DNA from: Haberlea rhodopensis
Lineage: Eukaryota > Streptophyta > Magnoliopsida > Lamiales > Gesneriaceae
DNA length: 64,000 nt
Assembly: GCA_907163345.1 (NCBI GenBank)
Contig: CAJQUN010000151.1
Location: forward strand, 744,001-808,000
Direction of reading: 5' to 3'
Numbering within the stretch: position 1 is the first letter of the stretch; each line of letters opens with the position of its first letter. Below are positions 45,624-56,842 of the stretch, piece by piece. Below the pieces are notes generated by a model, which ran no database searches, had not been told where the DNA came from, and worked only from the letters and a program-made list of their open reading frames with translations. The translations under genes were made by a program, and so were the position numbers.

Positions 45624-46850
45624 TGTTGGAACCGAAGAGGGTGGGTGAATGAGGTTCCTTGGCTACTTTAGCTTTTTAAAATGAGTTTGCAAAAATAATG
45701 AGTTTGCGCTGCGGAAGACTTCAATTCAATCGATAAATAAAAGAAATAAAGAAGTAAATAAATGCGTAATAAAATAAAGCAAAAGAGCACAAGAATTTGT
45801 TACAGATGTTCGGCGATGAATCACCTACGTCTCCTCTTCCCGGCTAGATAACTTCCAACTGAGGTTCCACTAGAACGAATGATCTTGGCATTTGAGGGCT
45901 CCAAGTTAGCCACAATACAACTCTTCCCGAGTACACAAAAGCTCTTCACGAGTACCACATTCTTCACGAGTCTTCTTGGCCTTAAGGGCTCCAAGGATAG
46001 CCACACAAAGCTCTTCCCGAGTTACCAACACTATTCACGAGTCTTCTTGGCCTTAAGGGCTCCAAGGAGAGCCACAACACATGCACCAACTTTACTTGTT
46101 GATGACTTTACAATTTCCAACTTGTGTCTGTGTTGGAGGACCTTACAAATAAAACAACAACACCTTCACGGTGTAACAACATGAAGAAACAAAGACTCTC
46201 ACAAAAGAAAAGAATCACAAACTCCAATACAACACAAATGTATGGAGATTGCAATGCTATATGAAATTTGAATAAGCAAAGCTTTGTTGAAGTTTGTAGG
46301 CTTGTTTCTTATCTACAAAATGCTCCAAAGCATCCATATTTATAGTGTAGGAGGCCCCCAAGCCTCCTACTAGCCATTGCTACACATAAGGCTAAAATCA
46401 CTCCACGATCGCCTCGGACATCGCCTCGGGCGATCACAATCGCCGCGCCACAACGGTCACCATAATGCACCCATCGCCTCACGCGATCAATTCCACAAAT
46501 CAATGCCGTAGCCTCAGCTGCTCAAAATTTTGCATCGCCTCAGGCGTTCAGGCCATCGCCTCGGGCGAACTCCCCCTGTGTACGAGCCTCGGCGTCGCCT
46601 CTGTCGATGTGCGTGGCGATGCCTTCCTGGCTGTCATCGCCTAGGGCGATGGTCACCATCGCCTGGGGCGATCCAGACCAGAATTTGCACACTTGATTTT
46701 CTTCAATCAATTCTCTTTTTAACCATTAAACATGTACACTAAGTAGACACTTTAGTATAACAAACACAAGTTTTGTGGATCATCAAAACTTAAAAATAAT
46801 CCGGAGATAAATTAAAGCATTAAACACAACCATGCGTTTAAGGCTCAGCA
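45624..46850 (-). repeat. 5' LTR of the outer Sirevirus
   Basis: 1227 bp, complete and uninterrupted. It contains tandem CTCTTCCCGAGT / CTCTTCACGAGT segments (45915-46050) and imperfect palindromes of the ATCGCCTnAGGCGAT type (46408-46680). Confidence 0.9.
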
Positions 46851-46922
46851 GTAACCAAACCAATTCCACAAATAGGTTGGGTCTCGGATGGTGAACATCC
46901 TATTCAGATCCATTGTTATCCC

Positions 46923-47298
46923 TGTTAGCATAAAATACTCTACAAGCCAAATGCTGGCCCGATGGGCTTTATGGACCCTAGCCCAATTAGCTAGCTCATT
47001 ACCTCTATAAATATATCATTCCATCTAGGATTAAAACAACTCCATTCAATACACTCAAATAAGCCGTCATCATGCTAACACTGGTGCCGAGCTTGTAGAT
47101 ATGGTCAGGTTGATTGGACTAGAGGATCATCGACATTAGATTGATTTCGCTGTTATTGGTAATTCCTTTTCGTGCATTTATATTCGATTTGCACTTGTTC
47201 TAATATATGAATCACGCGCTATCTATCAGTCCCCGGGTTAGATCTGCTGTTTTATTCCGCTGCGTTTGGATCTGACGCCCGGGTACGGAAACCCAACA
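46923..47298 (+). repeat. 5' LTR of the Tork/Angela copia
   Basis: 376 bp, TGTTAGCATAAAATAC ... GAAACCCAACA. A TATA-like TATAAATATA lies at about 47016. It differs from the 3' LTR at many scattered positions, so this is an older insertion than those inside it. Confidence 0.93.
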
Positions 47299-47299
47299 G

Positions 47300-47690
47300 T
47301 GGTATAAGAGACAGGTTGCACTTTGATTCATGTATTTGAAAATTATTTTTTTATTAGATTGTTCCCAATCGATGCTAATCGTGTTTGAAAATTTCAAAAT
47401 TAAACTGTCCTAAAAAAATCGATACCCACTGTTCATCGTTTTTCAGAAGACTTCTGGCAGCCTCGCACGACGGCACACGTGGCGGTGAAGTGTTCTCCGC
47501 CACCGTGCGTCGCCTACGAATGACTGCGCGTCACTGTTTTCACGGTCAGTGAGTTATCGCGTAGAGTGAGTCGTGACCAAGCCCCTGTATTTTTCCCAAA
47601 ACTATTCACGTCCGATTTATTCTCCACCTTTTCACGCCGAGTTGCTGAATCTTGTAGACAAGTCGATGTGCGCGGCTCCAAAATTTTGTG
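47300..47690 (+). other. Copia leader, no gene
   Basis: Primer-binding site (47300-47315) followed by untranslated sequence with no reading frame similarity. The first 250 or so residues of gag expected here are missing. Confidence 0.6.
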
Positions 47691-48242
47691 GTGAACTTCA
47701 ACATGCACAAAATGGAGTGCACACTTGCAGAGCTTGTCAATATGTTGACTACTGCTGAGGCTTCCATGCTGTTGATTAATTCTTCTTCTAAAGCCAAGAA
47801 GAGTTCTTGGCCTGAGAAGAGGAAGGATACTGGGAAGCGTTCTCAGCCTGCACCACAAAAGAAAAAGGCTAAGGGACCGACTGCGTCAATTAATGAAGAA
47901 CAAAAATGCTTCCATTGCGGCAAACCTGGGCGTTGGAGGAGAAACTGCAAGGAATATCAGGATCAGAAACGTTCTGGACCAGGTATATTCTTTGTTGAAG
48001 TTAATGTTTCCATTAGTTCAGCTTCTTGGGTATTGGATACCGGTTGTGGATCACATCTGTGTAATAATATGCAGGTGATGACAAGAAGCAGCAAGCTGGA
48101 AAATGATGAGATCTTTTTGAGGCTTGGAAATGGTGCAAGGGTTGCAACCACATCTATTGGAAAAGTTAATTTAGCTCTAGATTCCGATTTTGATTTAGTT
48201 TTAAACGATTGTTTATTTGTTCCATACTTGATTAAGAACATT
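47688..48242 (+). pseudogene. Copia gag C-terminus and protease
   Basis: Starts inside gag at NFNMHKMECTLAELVNML (family pattern VxNFNMNK...L.ELxNML). Then come a basic linker and one zinc knuckle, CFHCGKPGRWRRNC. Copia protease follows: SWVLDTGCGSHLCNNMQVM (active-site DTG), LRLGNGARVATTSIGKV, LNDCLFVPYLIKNI. The frame is uninterrupted up to the insertion of element D at 48243 and continues at 56843 with IPVLDRECFSF. Confidence 0.9.
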
Positions 48243-48788
48243 TGTAAGACCCCATAATCTCACACAACAATTAATGCTAAAAGACGTAGAAAAATTTGAA
48301 ATTTCTTTAACATCATTATAATAATATGCAAGTTCCCGTTCAACATAAGGTTTAATTTAAATACCGAGCGTTTAAGACTTTACTTGAGCATCAGGAAAAG
48401 TATTATACACCTTTATACAATAAAACAAAATGCTACTCAAAACAAATGACTAACATAACTAATATGTTTCTAGTCATGACTAGTAGCTCCACAAGTCTTC
48501 TGATACTCCATAAGCAAAACATTCGATCACTCCCAAGTTCTTCAAAAGTCTACCCCAAAATATGAACCTACAGGACAACATCCATACAGGGTGAGCACAT
48601 CCATTAAATTCATAATCGTAATGAACAACAATACATAACTTAAACAGTAAGTTATAGAATACTCCCTGTATACAATGGATTTACACATGATCCTTCGGAT
48701 TTGTCCCTGTTCTCAACATTTAATATTCTCGCAGAATATAAACTCATATTATGCTCATAACCATACTCGTATCAATACACATATCAAT

Positions 48789-49039
48789 GAACTCATCGCT
48801 ATAATAATAGCGGTCCTGTAATACTCATCGCTATAATAATAGCGGTCCAATAATACTCATCGCTATAATAATAGCGGTCCAATAATACTCATCGCCATAA
48901 TAACAGTGGTCCAATAATACTCATCACCATAATAATAGCGGTCCAATAATACTCATCGCCATAATAATAGCGGTCCAATAATTCATCGCTATAATAATAG
49001 CGGTCCAATAATACCCATTGCTATAATAATAGCGGTCCA
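48789..49039 (-). repeat. 32-bp hairpin units, left LTR D
   Basis: Eight units of CGCTATAATAATAGCGGTCC... Each unit contains CGCTAT-AATA-ATAGCG, a 6-bp hairpin. In several units the stem is changed to CGCCAT or CACCAT, which on the sense (minus) strand turns Watson-Crick pairs into G-U pairs. The other LTR has six units (55514-55699). Confidence 0.9.
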
Positions 49040-49398
49040 TTTATACTTTATAACATTTATCTCATAGTCACCATAAACTAGCTTACACATTTAAGCATGT
49101 CTCAACAGTATCATTATACTCGTACGTCACTACGTACCTTGTTATCCAATAAGAGTATTAAGCTATCCTCCCCTCTGTCCAGAGGTCTGCGCATGCTCTA
49201 CATGAATTTAACAATACAAGAAGAAATTCATTAACAAGGCCTTTAAATCAATTTAGTTCATTTTCTTCATGCATCACTTATGCTCAGTCACATCTTCTCA
49301 AATTCAAGTAATAATCATCAATAGAGTATTACCATCAATAATAAACATCATGATTTAAATTCTGAAATCACATTTTATTTTTCAAAATTCTGTCCTCG

Positions 49399-49570
49399 GC
49401 GATCGATCGCCTCTGGCTCACGATCGATCGCTAACTAAATTTTTTTTTCGGGCAGAACACATTCGCGATCGATCGCGACTACTCAGCGATCGATCGTGGA
49501 TTTGCAAAATTTGTTGCCAAACTCTACTGCCTGCTCGCGATCGATCGCCTAAGAGCTTGCGATCGATCGC
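49399..49570 (-). repeat. GCGATCGATCGC cluster, left LTR D
   Basis: Six palindromes, most GCGATCGATCGC, one TCGCGATCGATCGCGA. The same six positions occur in the right LTR (56055-56226). Confidence 0.92.
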
Positions 49571-50265
49571 GAGCTCTGCAACTCTAAAATCTTTCATTTT
49601 TTTATATACCAAAGCTTTCAAGTTCAACACCTCAATCACCAACATCAACTAAAAAATCCAATCCAACTACAATAACAAAAACATGATGGTAAAACACAAT
49701 ATTACTTCCATTAATAGTACCATGAACCATTGCAACATCAAAACCCATCAAGTTCACTAATGTTCTCAAACTCACCTACAAGAGTTATTTCAAGACATAC
49801 ATTTCAAAGTTCATCAAAGCACTACAAAAGTATACACAAAAGCTTACCAAATGTTTCTTCAACAACAAATCCAAGAGAACAAATCAAGAGAGCTACCCAA
49901 GTGAAGAAACGATTTTTGTGATAAGGGAGGTGAGGTGAAAGTGATTGTGTGGTGGTGCTTGTACACCAATGCCAACCAAGCAATCCAACTTCTATTTGCA
50001 AATAAACCCTTCCCACAACTTGAATATGAATAAGGTCCTCAACCTCAAAATATTTATACAAAAGTATACTCAAGGTAATTGCACTTAAACCCTTAGAATT
50101 ACACTCAGCTATAAAGTTGAAAAGCCTGTCACAAATCCCGTAAACACATCTAATTCGCTTAATAAAATTAATAGGAAACCCGAGCATCACAATACTCCCC
50201 AACAAATAAAGATTTTGTCCTCGAAATCAAACATACTTACCAGAATGAAAGAAGTAAATAAATAC

Positions 50266-50643
50266 TCATACCGTCAAATAAGTCGGGGTAGTGATGAATC
50301 TATGCTGCTTAGTATCCCACATTGCCTCAGCGACACCCCACCTTTCCCACTGAACTTTTACCATAGGAATAGTTTTACTGCGTAGCTTACGATCCGCTCG
50401 ATCCAAAATCCGAACCGGACGTTCCACATACGAAATATCTGAATCCAACTGTACTTCGGATGGCTGTAACACATGTAGCAGATCTGGTTCACACTTACGA
50501 AGCATTGACACATGAAACACGTCGTGGATTCCTGACAAAGAAGGCGGTAGTGCCAATCTGTAAGCCAAACTACCAACACGCTGTAAAACTTCATACGTAC
50601 CCACAAATCTTGGTGATAACTTTCCTCGCATACCGAAACGCAC
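50266..50643 (-). pseudogene. Integrase C-terminal end of element D
   Basis: GPY/F and chromodomain-like end: GMRGKLSPRFVGTYEVLQRV, LPPSLSGIHDVFHVSML, RILDRADRKLRSKTIPM, VKVQWERWGVAEAMWDTK. Separated from the preceding integrase part by a frameshift near 50655. Confidence 0.88.
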
Positions 50644-51584
50644 AACACCTCTGAATGGAGATATTTCAGGATCACTCTATCACCCACTTGAAATTCTAAA
50701 GATCGACGTCGTCTATTTGCATAAGCAGTCTGTCTATCCTGAGCTGCTTTCATCTTTTGTCGAATGATCTTCACTTTCTCTTCCATAATTCGGATCATAT
50801 CACGTCCGCCCACATAGATTCTATCTACATCATCCCAATACAAGGGAGATCTACACCGACGCCCATACAAGGCTTCGAATGGGGCCATCTGTATACTCGC
50901 CTGATAACTGTTGTTATAAGAAAACTCAATCAACGATAAGGAATTTTGCCACGTATCATTAAACTCCAACACACAAGTACGTAGCAAATCCTCTAATGTC
51001 TGTATAGTACGTTCAGTCTGCCCATCTGTCTACGGGTGGTAAGCCGTACTCAACCATAACTCAGTACCCAACGCCGTTTGTAACCCTTCCCAAAAATGTG
51101 ATGTAAATCTTGGATCTCGATCCGATATAATAGACACTGGAATACCGTGAAGTCTCACCACATCACGAGCATATAACTGGGCCATCTTCACAAATGAGAA
51201 ATTCATGCTGTAAGATATAAAATGGGCTACCTTTGTCAATCTATCAACAATGACCCAAATGGCATCATGCCGCAAAGGAGTTCTCGGCAAATGGGTCACA
51301 AAATCCATCGATATGTGTTCCCATTTCCAAGTTGGTACTTACAAACTCTGTAATTCACCCCCAGGTCTCTGCTTTTCTACTTTCACTTGCTGACAAATTA
51401 AGCACTTCCGCATAAAATCAGTAACATCTCGCTTCATTCGTTTCCACCAAAACTGGGAACGAAGATCATTATACATGTTCTTACCTCCGGGATGCATGCT
51501 AAACTTACTACAATGAGCTCTTTGCAAAAGTTCTTGGCATAGTTCAGATACATTAGGAACTACCCAACGATTTTGTAGTCGCAA
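50644..51584 (-). pseudogene. Integrase of element D
   Basis: Zinc finger HPGGKNMYNDLRSQFWW with CLICQQVK. DDE core with MDFVTHLPRTPLRHDAIWVI, SIISDRDPRFTS and TDGQTERTIQTLEDLLR. A CAG-to-TAG change just before TDGQTER (about 51031) and a stop near 51340 interrupt it. Linker MEEKVKIIRQKMKAAQDRQ and GDRVILKY follow before the frameshift. Confidence 0.88.
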
Positions 51585-51609
51585 AACACCATCTTCGGCT
51601 AATCTAAAT

Positions 51610-52062
51610 TTAGATACCTGACCTTGTCACAAGAATCCATCTCTGAACTTCCTCGTCTGATCCTTGTTCCTTCTTGATATATCCAAATATAATCGGTTCC
51701 ACCAACAATGTCGATTCTTGAAATGGTGACATGGATATATCAAAGTCATGGCCCAACTGGCAATAAAAACTCAATAATGTAGATAAGTGGCTCATATCAT
51801 CCGCACTGTGCCACACTTTATGACTCAGAGCATCAACTGTCAAATTTGCTATACCCGGATGGTACTCAATCTCGCGGTCATAATCCTTTAACAGATCCAT
51901 CCACCTCCTCTGCCTCATATTCAACTCGGCTTGAGTAAACAAGAATTTCAAGGCGAAAATAATAGCTGCTAGTTCTAAATCATGCACAGGATACATTGTC
52001 TCATGGGGTTTCAACTGCCTTGAAGCATAGGCCACCACGTGCCTATCTTGCATCAAACACAC
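51610..52062 (-). pseudogene. RNase H of element D, internally deleted
   Basis: Reads [32 protein letters not shown] then directly [20 protein letters not shown]. Compared with element C, 21 residues between two ALK/SLK contexts are missing, including TDHKSL with its catalytic Asp. A frameshift separates it from the RT. Confidence 0.88.
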
Positions 52063-53130
52063 CCTAGTCCTTGCAGAGATGCATCAGTGTAAACAATGAA
52101 CCTTTCATTCGCTGTTGGTATAATTAATACCGGGGCTGAAGTTAAACGATGCTTCAACTCTTTAAAACTCACTTCACAAGCTTCAGACCACATAAACTTA
52201 ACTCCTTTTTGGGTCAGCTGTGTTAGTGGCTTAGCGATCTTGGAGAAACCCTCTATGAACCGTCTGTAATACCCTGCTAAGCCCAAGAAACTGCGAATTT
52301 CCATTACTGAAGTTGGAGCAGACCACTGAAGTACTGCTTCCACCTTTTTAGGATCAACTACTAATCCTTCCCTTGATATAACATGACCCAAGAATCCTAC
52401 TTCCTCTAGCAAAAATTCACATTTGCTAAATTTAGCAAATAACTTTCTTTCCCGTAAAATTTGCAATACCGTCTTCAGATGTAATTCGTGGTCCATCTTA
52501 TTCTTGGAGTATACAAGGATGTCGTCAATGAAGACACTTACAAACTGATCCAGAAACGGTTGAAATATCCGGTTCATCAAGTCCATAAAAATAGAAGGTG
52601 CATTAGTCAATCCGAACGGCATTAGTAAGAATTCATAGTGTTCATATCTCGATCGGAATGCAGTCTTTTGTATATCTTCACTTCTCACTCGGATCTGATG
52701 ATATCCCAATCTTAAATCGATCTTTGAGTAAACAGAAGTCCCCTGCAGCTGGTCAAACAAGTCATCAATACGGGGGAGAGGATACTTATTCTTCACTGTT
52801 ACCTTATTAAGTTGTCGATAATCAATACACAACCTCATCGAACCATCCTTTTTCTTTACGAATAACACTGGAGCTCCCCATGGTGACACGCTAGGACGTA
52901 TATAGCCCTGGTCTCAATTCCTCCAATTGAGCTTTGAGTTCTCTCAGTTCTGCTAGTGCCATTCTATATGGTGCTCGAGAAATTGGGGACACATCCGGCA
53001 CTAGTTCGATCCCAAACTCCACTTCTCGTACTGGAGGAAAACCCGGAATTACTTCAGGAAGCACATCAGCAAACTCTGCTACCACTGGTATATCAACAAT
53101 TCTCACTAACTTCTGATCTGAGACATCCAA
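52053..53130 (-). pseudogene. Reverse transcriptase of element D
   Basis: N-terminal part: [38 protein letters not shown]. After a frameshift near 52890 come [35 protein letters not shown], the active-site box [29 protein letters not shown] and [15 protein letters not shown]. Confidence 0.9.
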
Positions 53131-53762
53131 GGCAGATATCCTTCACTCCCTTGATTCAACAATTTTGACATTCTTACAGCAGATATTAAAGGAATCCGGG
53201 GCTTAGAACCTTGACCATAAAACGTCCACCTATTACCCTGATCAGATCGAAACTCCACAACACGCTGATAGCAGTCAATAATAGCCCTATATCTGTTTAA
53301 AACATCAATCCCCACAATACAGTCAAAATCATCCATCTCCAAAACTATCAAATCTGTCTTCAGATCATTGCCCTCATAAGAAATACAACAATCATACAAA
53401 ATTCTGGTAGTAGAAACGCTGATTCCCGTGGGTGTCGAGACCATAAGGGGCGTGGGAAACGGAGACGAGCACAAATGATATTTCATCACAAAGTTTGACG
53501 ACACAAAATAATGAGATGCACCAGTATCCATAAGAGTAAAAGCAGGGTAACTACATAAATAATACTTACCCGTAATCACTTCATCACGAGCCGCTTCAGC
53601 TTGTTCCCTGTTCAATGCAAATACTTGTCCTTGAGGTGGCCTCTGAGGCGGTCTGACCATCTGTCCCCCAGCTTGTCCTCCAAACTGACGAGGAGCAAAT
53701 TGCTGTCTTTGGCGGACCGTTCCTTCTGAAACTCCGCCTCGATTACCCCTGGAATGCCTATA
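53106..53762 (-). pseudogene. Protease of element D
   Basis: Linker PPQRPPQGQVFALNREQAEA, then active site LMDTGASHYFVSSNFVMKYH with DTG intact, and DFDCIVGIDVLNRYRAIIDC. The frame shifts near 53130, before the RT. Confidence 0.88.
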
Positions 53763-54711
53763 CTAATTAGGACAATCTCTGGCCATGTGGCCCCTAGTTC
53801 CACAAACAAAACAAGCTAGGCAGTCCTTAATAGCATGCGGTCCTCCGCATCTAAAGCAACTAAATCCTTGAGGTCCATTAACCGGCCTCCTGTTGGAATG
53901 ATCCACATTCCTGTGGTCCACTGTACGACATACCTCAAAACTTCGGTTGTTCAGTTTAGAAAAAGAGGAAGTTCCCCTAGACTTAAACATTTCTCCCCTG
54001 GGCCTCAAGTTATCCACAGGTTGCCTTAGTGGAGGCACTGAATTCCCATAAGCACGGACTCCAATCTTCTATAATTCAGCTCATGTCAGCGCCTCATCAA
54101 AAGTCTTAGGATTATTGGAGACAACTCTATCAAACAGTTCCGGCCTCAGCCCTTTCAAAAAGTGTCTCATCTTTGCGTGAGAACAGGCAGAGATGTGTGG
54201 AACATACCTTAGAAGAGAAGAATACTGTAGGGCGTAGTCTGACACTGACATATTTCCTTGTTTCAAATTTGTAAACTCGTCCTCCTTCAACTGTCTAGCA
54301 GCAGCTGAAAAGTACCTACTCAGAAATCGAGTTCGGAATAAATCCCAGTCCACCAATTGTCCTAGGGCTCTTACTTCTAACACATAAGATTTCCACCACA
54401 ACGAAGCTTTCTTGTCTAGTTGAACCTCTGCCAATCTCAACCACGCAGTCTTGGCACAAGGTGCCGACACAAAGATCTGTTCGATCCTCTCTATCCATTC
54501 TCTGCCTGTTCTCCTGATTCGGTCCCCTCGAATCTCGGTGGATGGAATCCCAGAAATGAGTCAAACTAAGTTCTCCCGGTAATAGTAGCTGTTCTACCGG
54601 TCCTTGACCCAAGGGTGGTTGCTGTAGCGGATTCGTTTGACCTCGGGCCGCATTGATGCTAGAGGCATCACCCATACCCTCATTGGAGGGTTCTCCAACT
54701 ATCTCTGCCAT
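53763..54711 (-). pseudogene. Gag of element D
   Basis: ATG at 54711 (MAEIVGEPSNEGMGDASSIN), in frame to PVEQLLLPGELSLTHF, then a frameshift near 54560. Gag core SAPCAKTAWLRLAEVQLDKK, SLWWKSYVLEVRALGQ, EDEFTNLKQGNMSVSDYALQ. Knuckles CFRCGGPHAIKDC and CFVCGTRGHMARDC. A TAG stop follows the second knuckle (about 53764). Confidence 0.88.
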
Positions 54712-54940
54712 ACTGTAAAGTATGGTTATACAATAACATCTCAAACAATGATATTCACATAGTCGCATATCATTATCACATAACAATAAATTCAACAATG
54801 CTTCAATTCCAGAAACATTCATGCATATAAAATGTATTCCACGATACTTTACTCGAATCAATACTCCAGACCACTGGATCGATACCCATTTAGACACTCC
54901 TCACAAGTCACACTAGACCTGATACTATCCCAGCAGCTAA

Positions 54941-54957
54941 CCACTGCTCTGATACCA
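54941..54957 (-). other. Primer-binding site, tRNA-iMet (element D)
   Basis: Minus strand TGGTATCAGAGCAGTGG, four bases from the 5' LTR boundary at 54962. Confidence 0.93.
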
Positions 54958-54961
54958 CTAA

Positions 54962-56837
54962 TGTAAGACCCCATAATCTCACACAACAATTAATGCTAAA
55001 AGACGTAGAAAACTTTGAAATTTCTTTAACATCATTATAATAATATGCAAGCTCCCAAGTTCAACATAAGGTTTAATTTAAATACCGAGCGTTTAAGACT
55101 TTACTTGAGCATCAGGAAAAGTATTATACAACTTTATACAATAAAACAAAATGCTACTCAAAACAAATGACTAACATAACTAATATGTTTCTAGTCATGA
55201 CTAGTAGCTCCACAAGTCTTCTGATACTCCATAAGCAAAACATTCGATCACTCCCAAGTTCTTCAAAAGTCTACCCCAAAATATGAACCTACAGGACAAC
55301 ATCCATACAGGGTGAGCACATCCATTAAATTCATAATCGTAATGAACAACAATACATAACTTAACAGTAAGTTATAGAATACTCCCTGTATATAACGGAT
55401 TTACACATGATCCTTCAGATTTGTCCCTGTTCTCAACATTTAATATTCTCGCAGAATATAAACTCATATTATGCTCATAACCATACTCGTATCAATACAC
55501 ATATCAATGAACTCATCGCTATAATAATAGCTGTCCAATAATACTCATCGCCATAATAATAGCGGTCCAATAATACTTATCGCCATAATAATAGCGTTCC
55601 AATAATACTCATTGCCATAATACTAGAGGTCCAATAACTCATCGCTATAATAATAGTGGTCCAATAATACTCATCGCTATAATAATAGCGGTCCATTTAT
55701 ACTCTATAACATTTATCTCATAGTCACCATAAACTAGCTTACACATTTAAGCATGTCTCAACATTATCATTATACTCGTACGTCACTACGTACCTTGTTA
55801 TCCAATAAGAGTATTAAGCTATCTTCCCCTCTGTCCAGAGGTCTGCGCAGGCTCTACATGAATTTAACAATACAAGAAGAAATTCATTAACAAAGCCTTT
55901 AAATCAATTTAGTTCATTTTCTTCATGCATCACTTATGCTCAGTCACATCTTCTCAAATTCAAGTAATAATCATCAATAGAGTATTACCATCAATAATAA
56001 ACACCATGATTTAAATTCTGAAATCACATTTTATTTTTCAAAATTATGTCCTCGGCGATCGATCGCCTCTGGCTCGCGATCGATCGCTAACTAATTTTTT
56101 TTTCCGGGCAGAACACATTTACGATCGATCGCGACTACTCAGCGATCGATCGCGGATTTGCAAAATTTGTTGCCAAACTCTACTGCCTGCTCGCGATCGA
56201 TCGCCTAAGAGCTTGCGATCGATCGCGAGCTCTGCAACTCTAAAATCTTTCATTTTTTTATATACCAAAGCTTTCAAGTTCAACACCTCAATCACCAACA
56301 TCAACTAAAAAATACCAATCCAACTACAATAACAAAAACATGATGGTAAAACACAATATTACTTCCATTAATAGTACCATGAACCATTGCATCATCAAAA
56401 CCCATCAAGTTCACTAATGTTCTCAAACTCACCTACAAGAGTTATTTCAAGACATACATTTCAAGGTTCATCAAAGCACTACAAAAGTATACACAAAAGC
56501 TTACCAAATGTTTCTTCAACAACAAACCCAAGAGAACAAATCAAGAGAGCTTCCCAAGTGAAGAAACGATTTTTGTGATAAGGGAGGTGAGGTGAAAGTG
56601 ATTGTGTGGTGGTGCTTGTACACCAATGCCAACCAAGCAATCCAACTCCTACCCTTCCCACAACTTGAATATGAATAAGGTCCTCAACCTCAAAATATTT
56701 ATACAAAAGTATACTCAAGGTAATTGCACTTAAACCCTTGGAATTACACTCAACTATAAAGTTGAAAAGCCAGTCACAAATCCCGCAAAACACATCTAAT
56801 TCGCTTAATAAAATTAATAGGAAACCCGAGCATCACA
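54962..56837 (-). repeat. 5' LTR of element D
   Basis: 1876 bp with the same ends and landmarks as the left LTR; palindromes 56055-56226, hairpin units 55514-55699 (six). A TATA-like box (minus TATAAATA) is at 56696-56703. Confidence 0.94.
55289..56504 (-). other. Leader module, right LTR D: two putative introns
   Basis: Segment 1 is 56504-55854 (651 nt), the exon-like block 55853-55794 (60 nt), segment 2 55793-55289 (505 nt). The splice-like signals are identical to those of the left LTR. Confidence 0.45.
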
Positions 56838-56842
56838 ACATT

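Larger units (their letters stand above)
13914..46850 (-). mobile_element. Gag-only Sirevirus (Ty1/copia), heavily nested
   Basis: Outermost element of a four-element nest. On the minus strand: 5' LTR 46850-45624, tRNA-iMet primer site 45621-45608, gag 45600-44084, then, beyond the inserted element C, a non-coding segment 34655-33719 with multiple polypurine tracts, then a 3' LTR broken into three pieces (33718-33353, 23632-23462, 14530-13914). The flanks GTACC (13909-13913) and GTAAC (46851-46855) differ by one base, consistent with an aged 5-bp duplication. After removing insertions the internal region is only about 2.5 kb. It has gag but no protease, integrase or RT, so this is a gag-only (TR-GAG-like) derivative needing pol in trans. 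Confidence 0.85.
48568..49847 (-). other. Leader module, left LTR D: two putative introns
   Basis: Minus strand: donor ATTTG|GTAAGC at 49847, acceptor ATTCATGTAG|AGC ending 49198 (650 nt, with palindromes). The exon-like block is 49197-49138 (60 nt). Donor ACAAG|GTACGTAG at 49137, acceptor GTTGTCCTGTAG|GTTC ending 48568 (570 nt, with hairpins). Confidence 0.5.
48243..50191 (-). repeat. 3' LTR of element D
   Basis: 1949 bp. Plus-strand ends TGTAAGACCCCATAATC and CCGAGCATCACA. Six palindromes (49399-49570) and eight 32-bp hairpin units (48789-49039). Very similar to the other LTR apart from two extra hairpin units and small indels. Confidence 0.94.
48243..56837 (-). mobile_element. Del/Tekay Ty3-gypsy element D, full length
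   Basis: 8595 bp with a perfect 5-bp duplication ACATT (48238-48242 and 56838-56842), disrupting the copia protease. Minus orientation: 5' LTR 56837-54962, primer site 54957-54941, gag-pol 54711-50266, purine tract (minus GTTGGGGAGTATT) next to the 3' LTR 50191-48243. Coding regions carry frameshifts, one stop in integrase and one internal RNase H deletion. Confidence 0.95.

Noticed and set aside
48789..49039. CRISPR-like array
   Set aside because: Units are contiguous 32-bp tandem repeats without unique spacers, lie in a retrotransposon LTR of a plant genome, and no cas genes are present.
49822..50205. Open frames in LTR D (also 56479-56793)
   Set aside because: They lie in the LTR promoter/leader, read across the TATA region and show no protein similarity.
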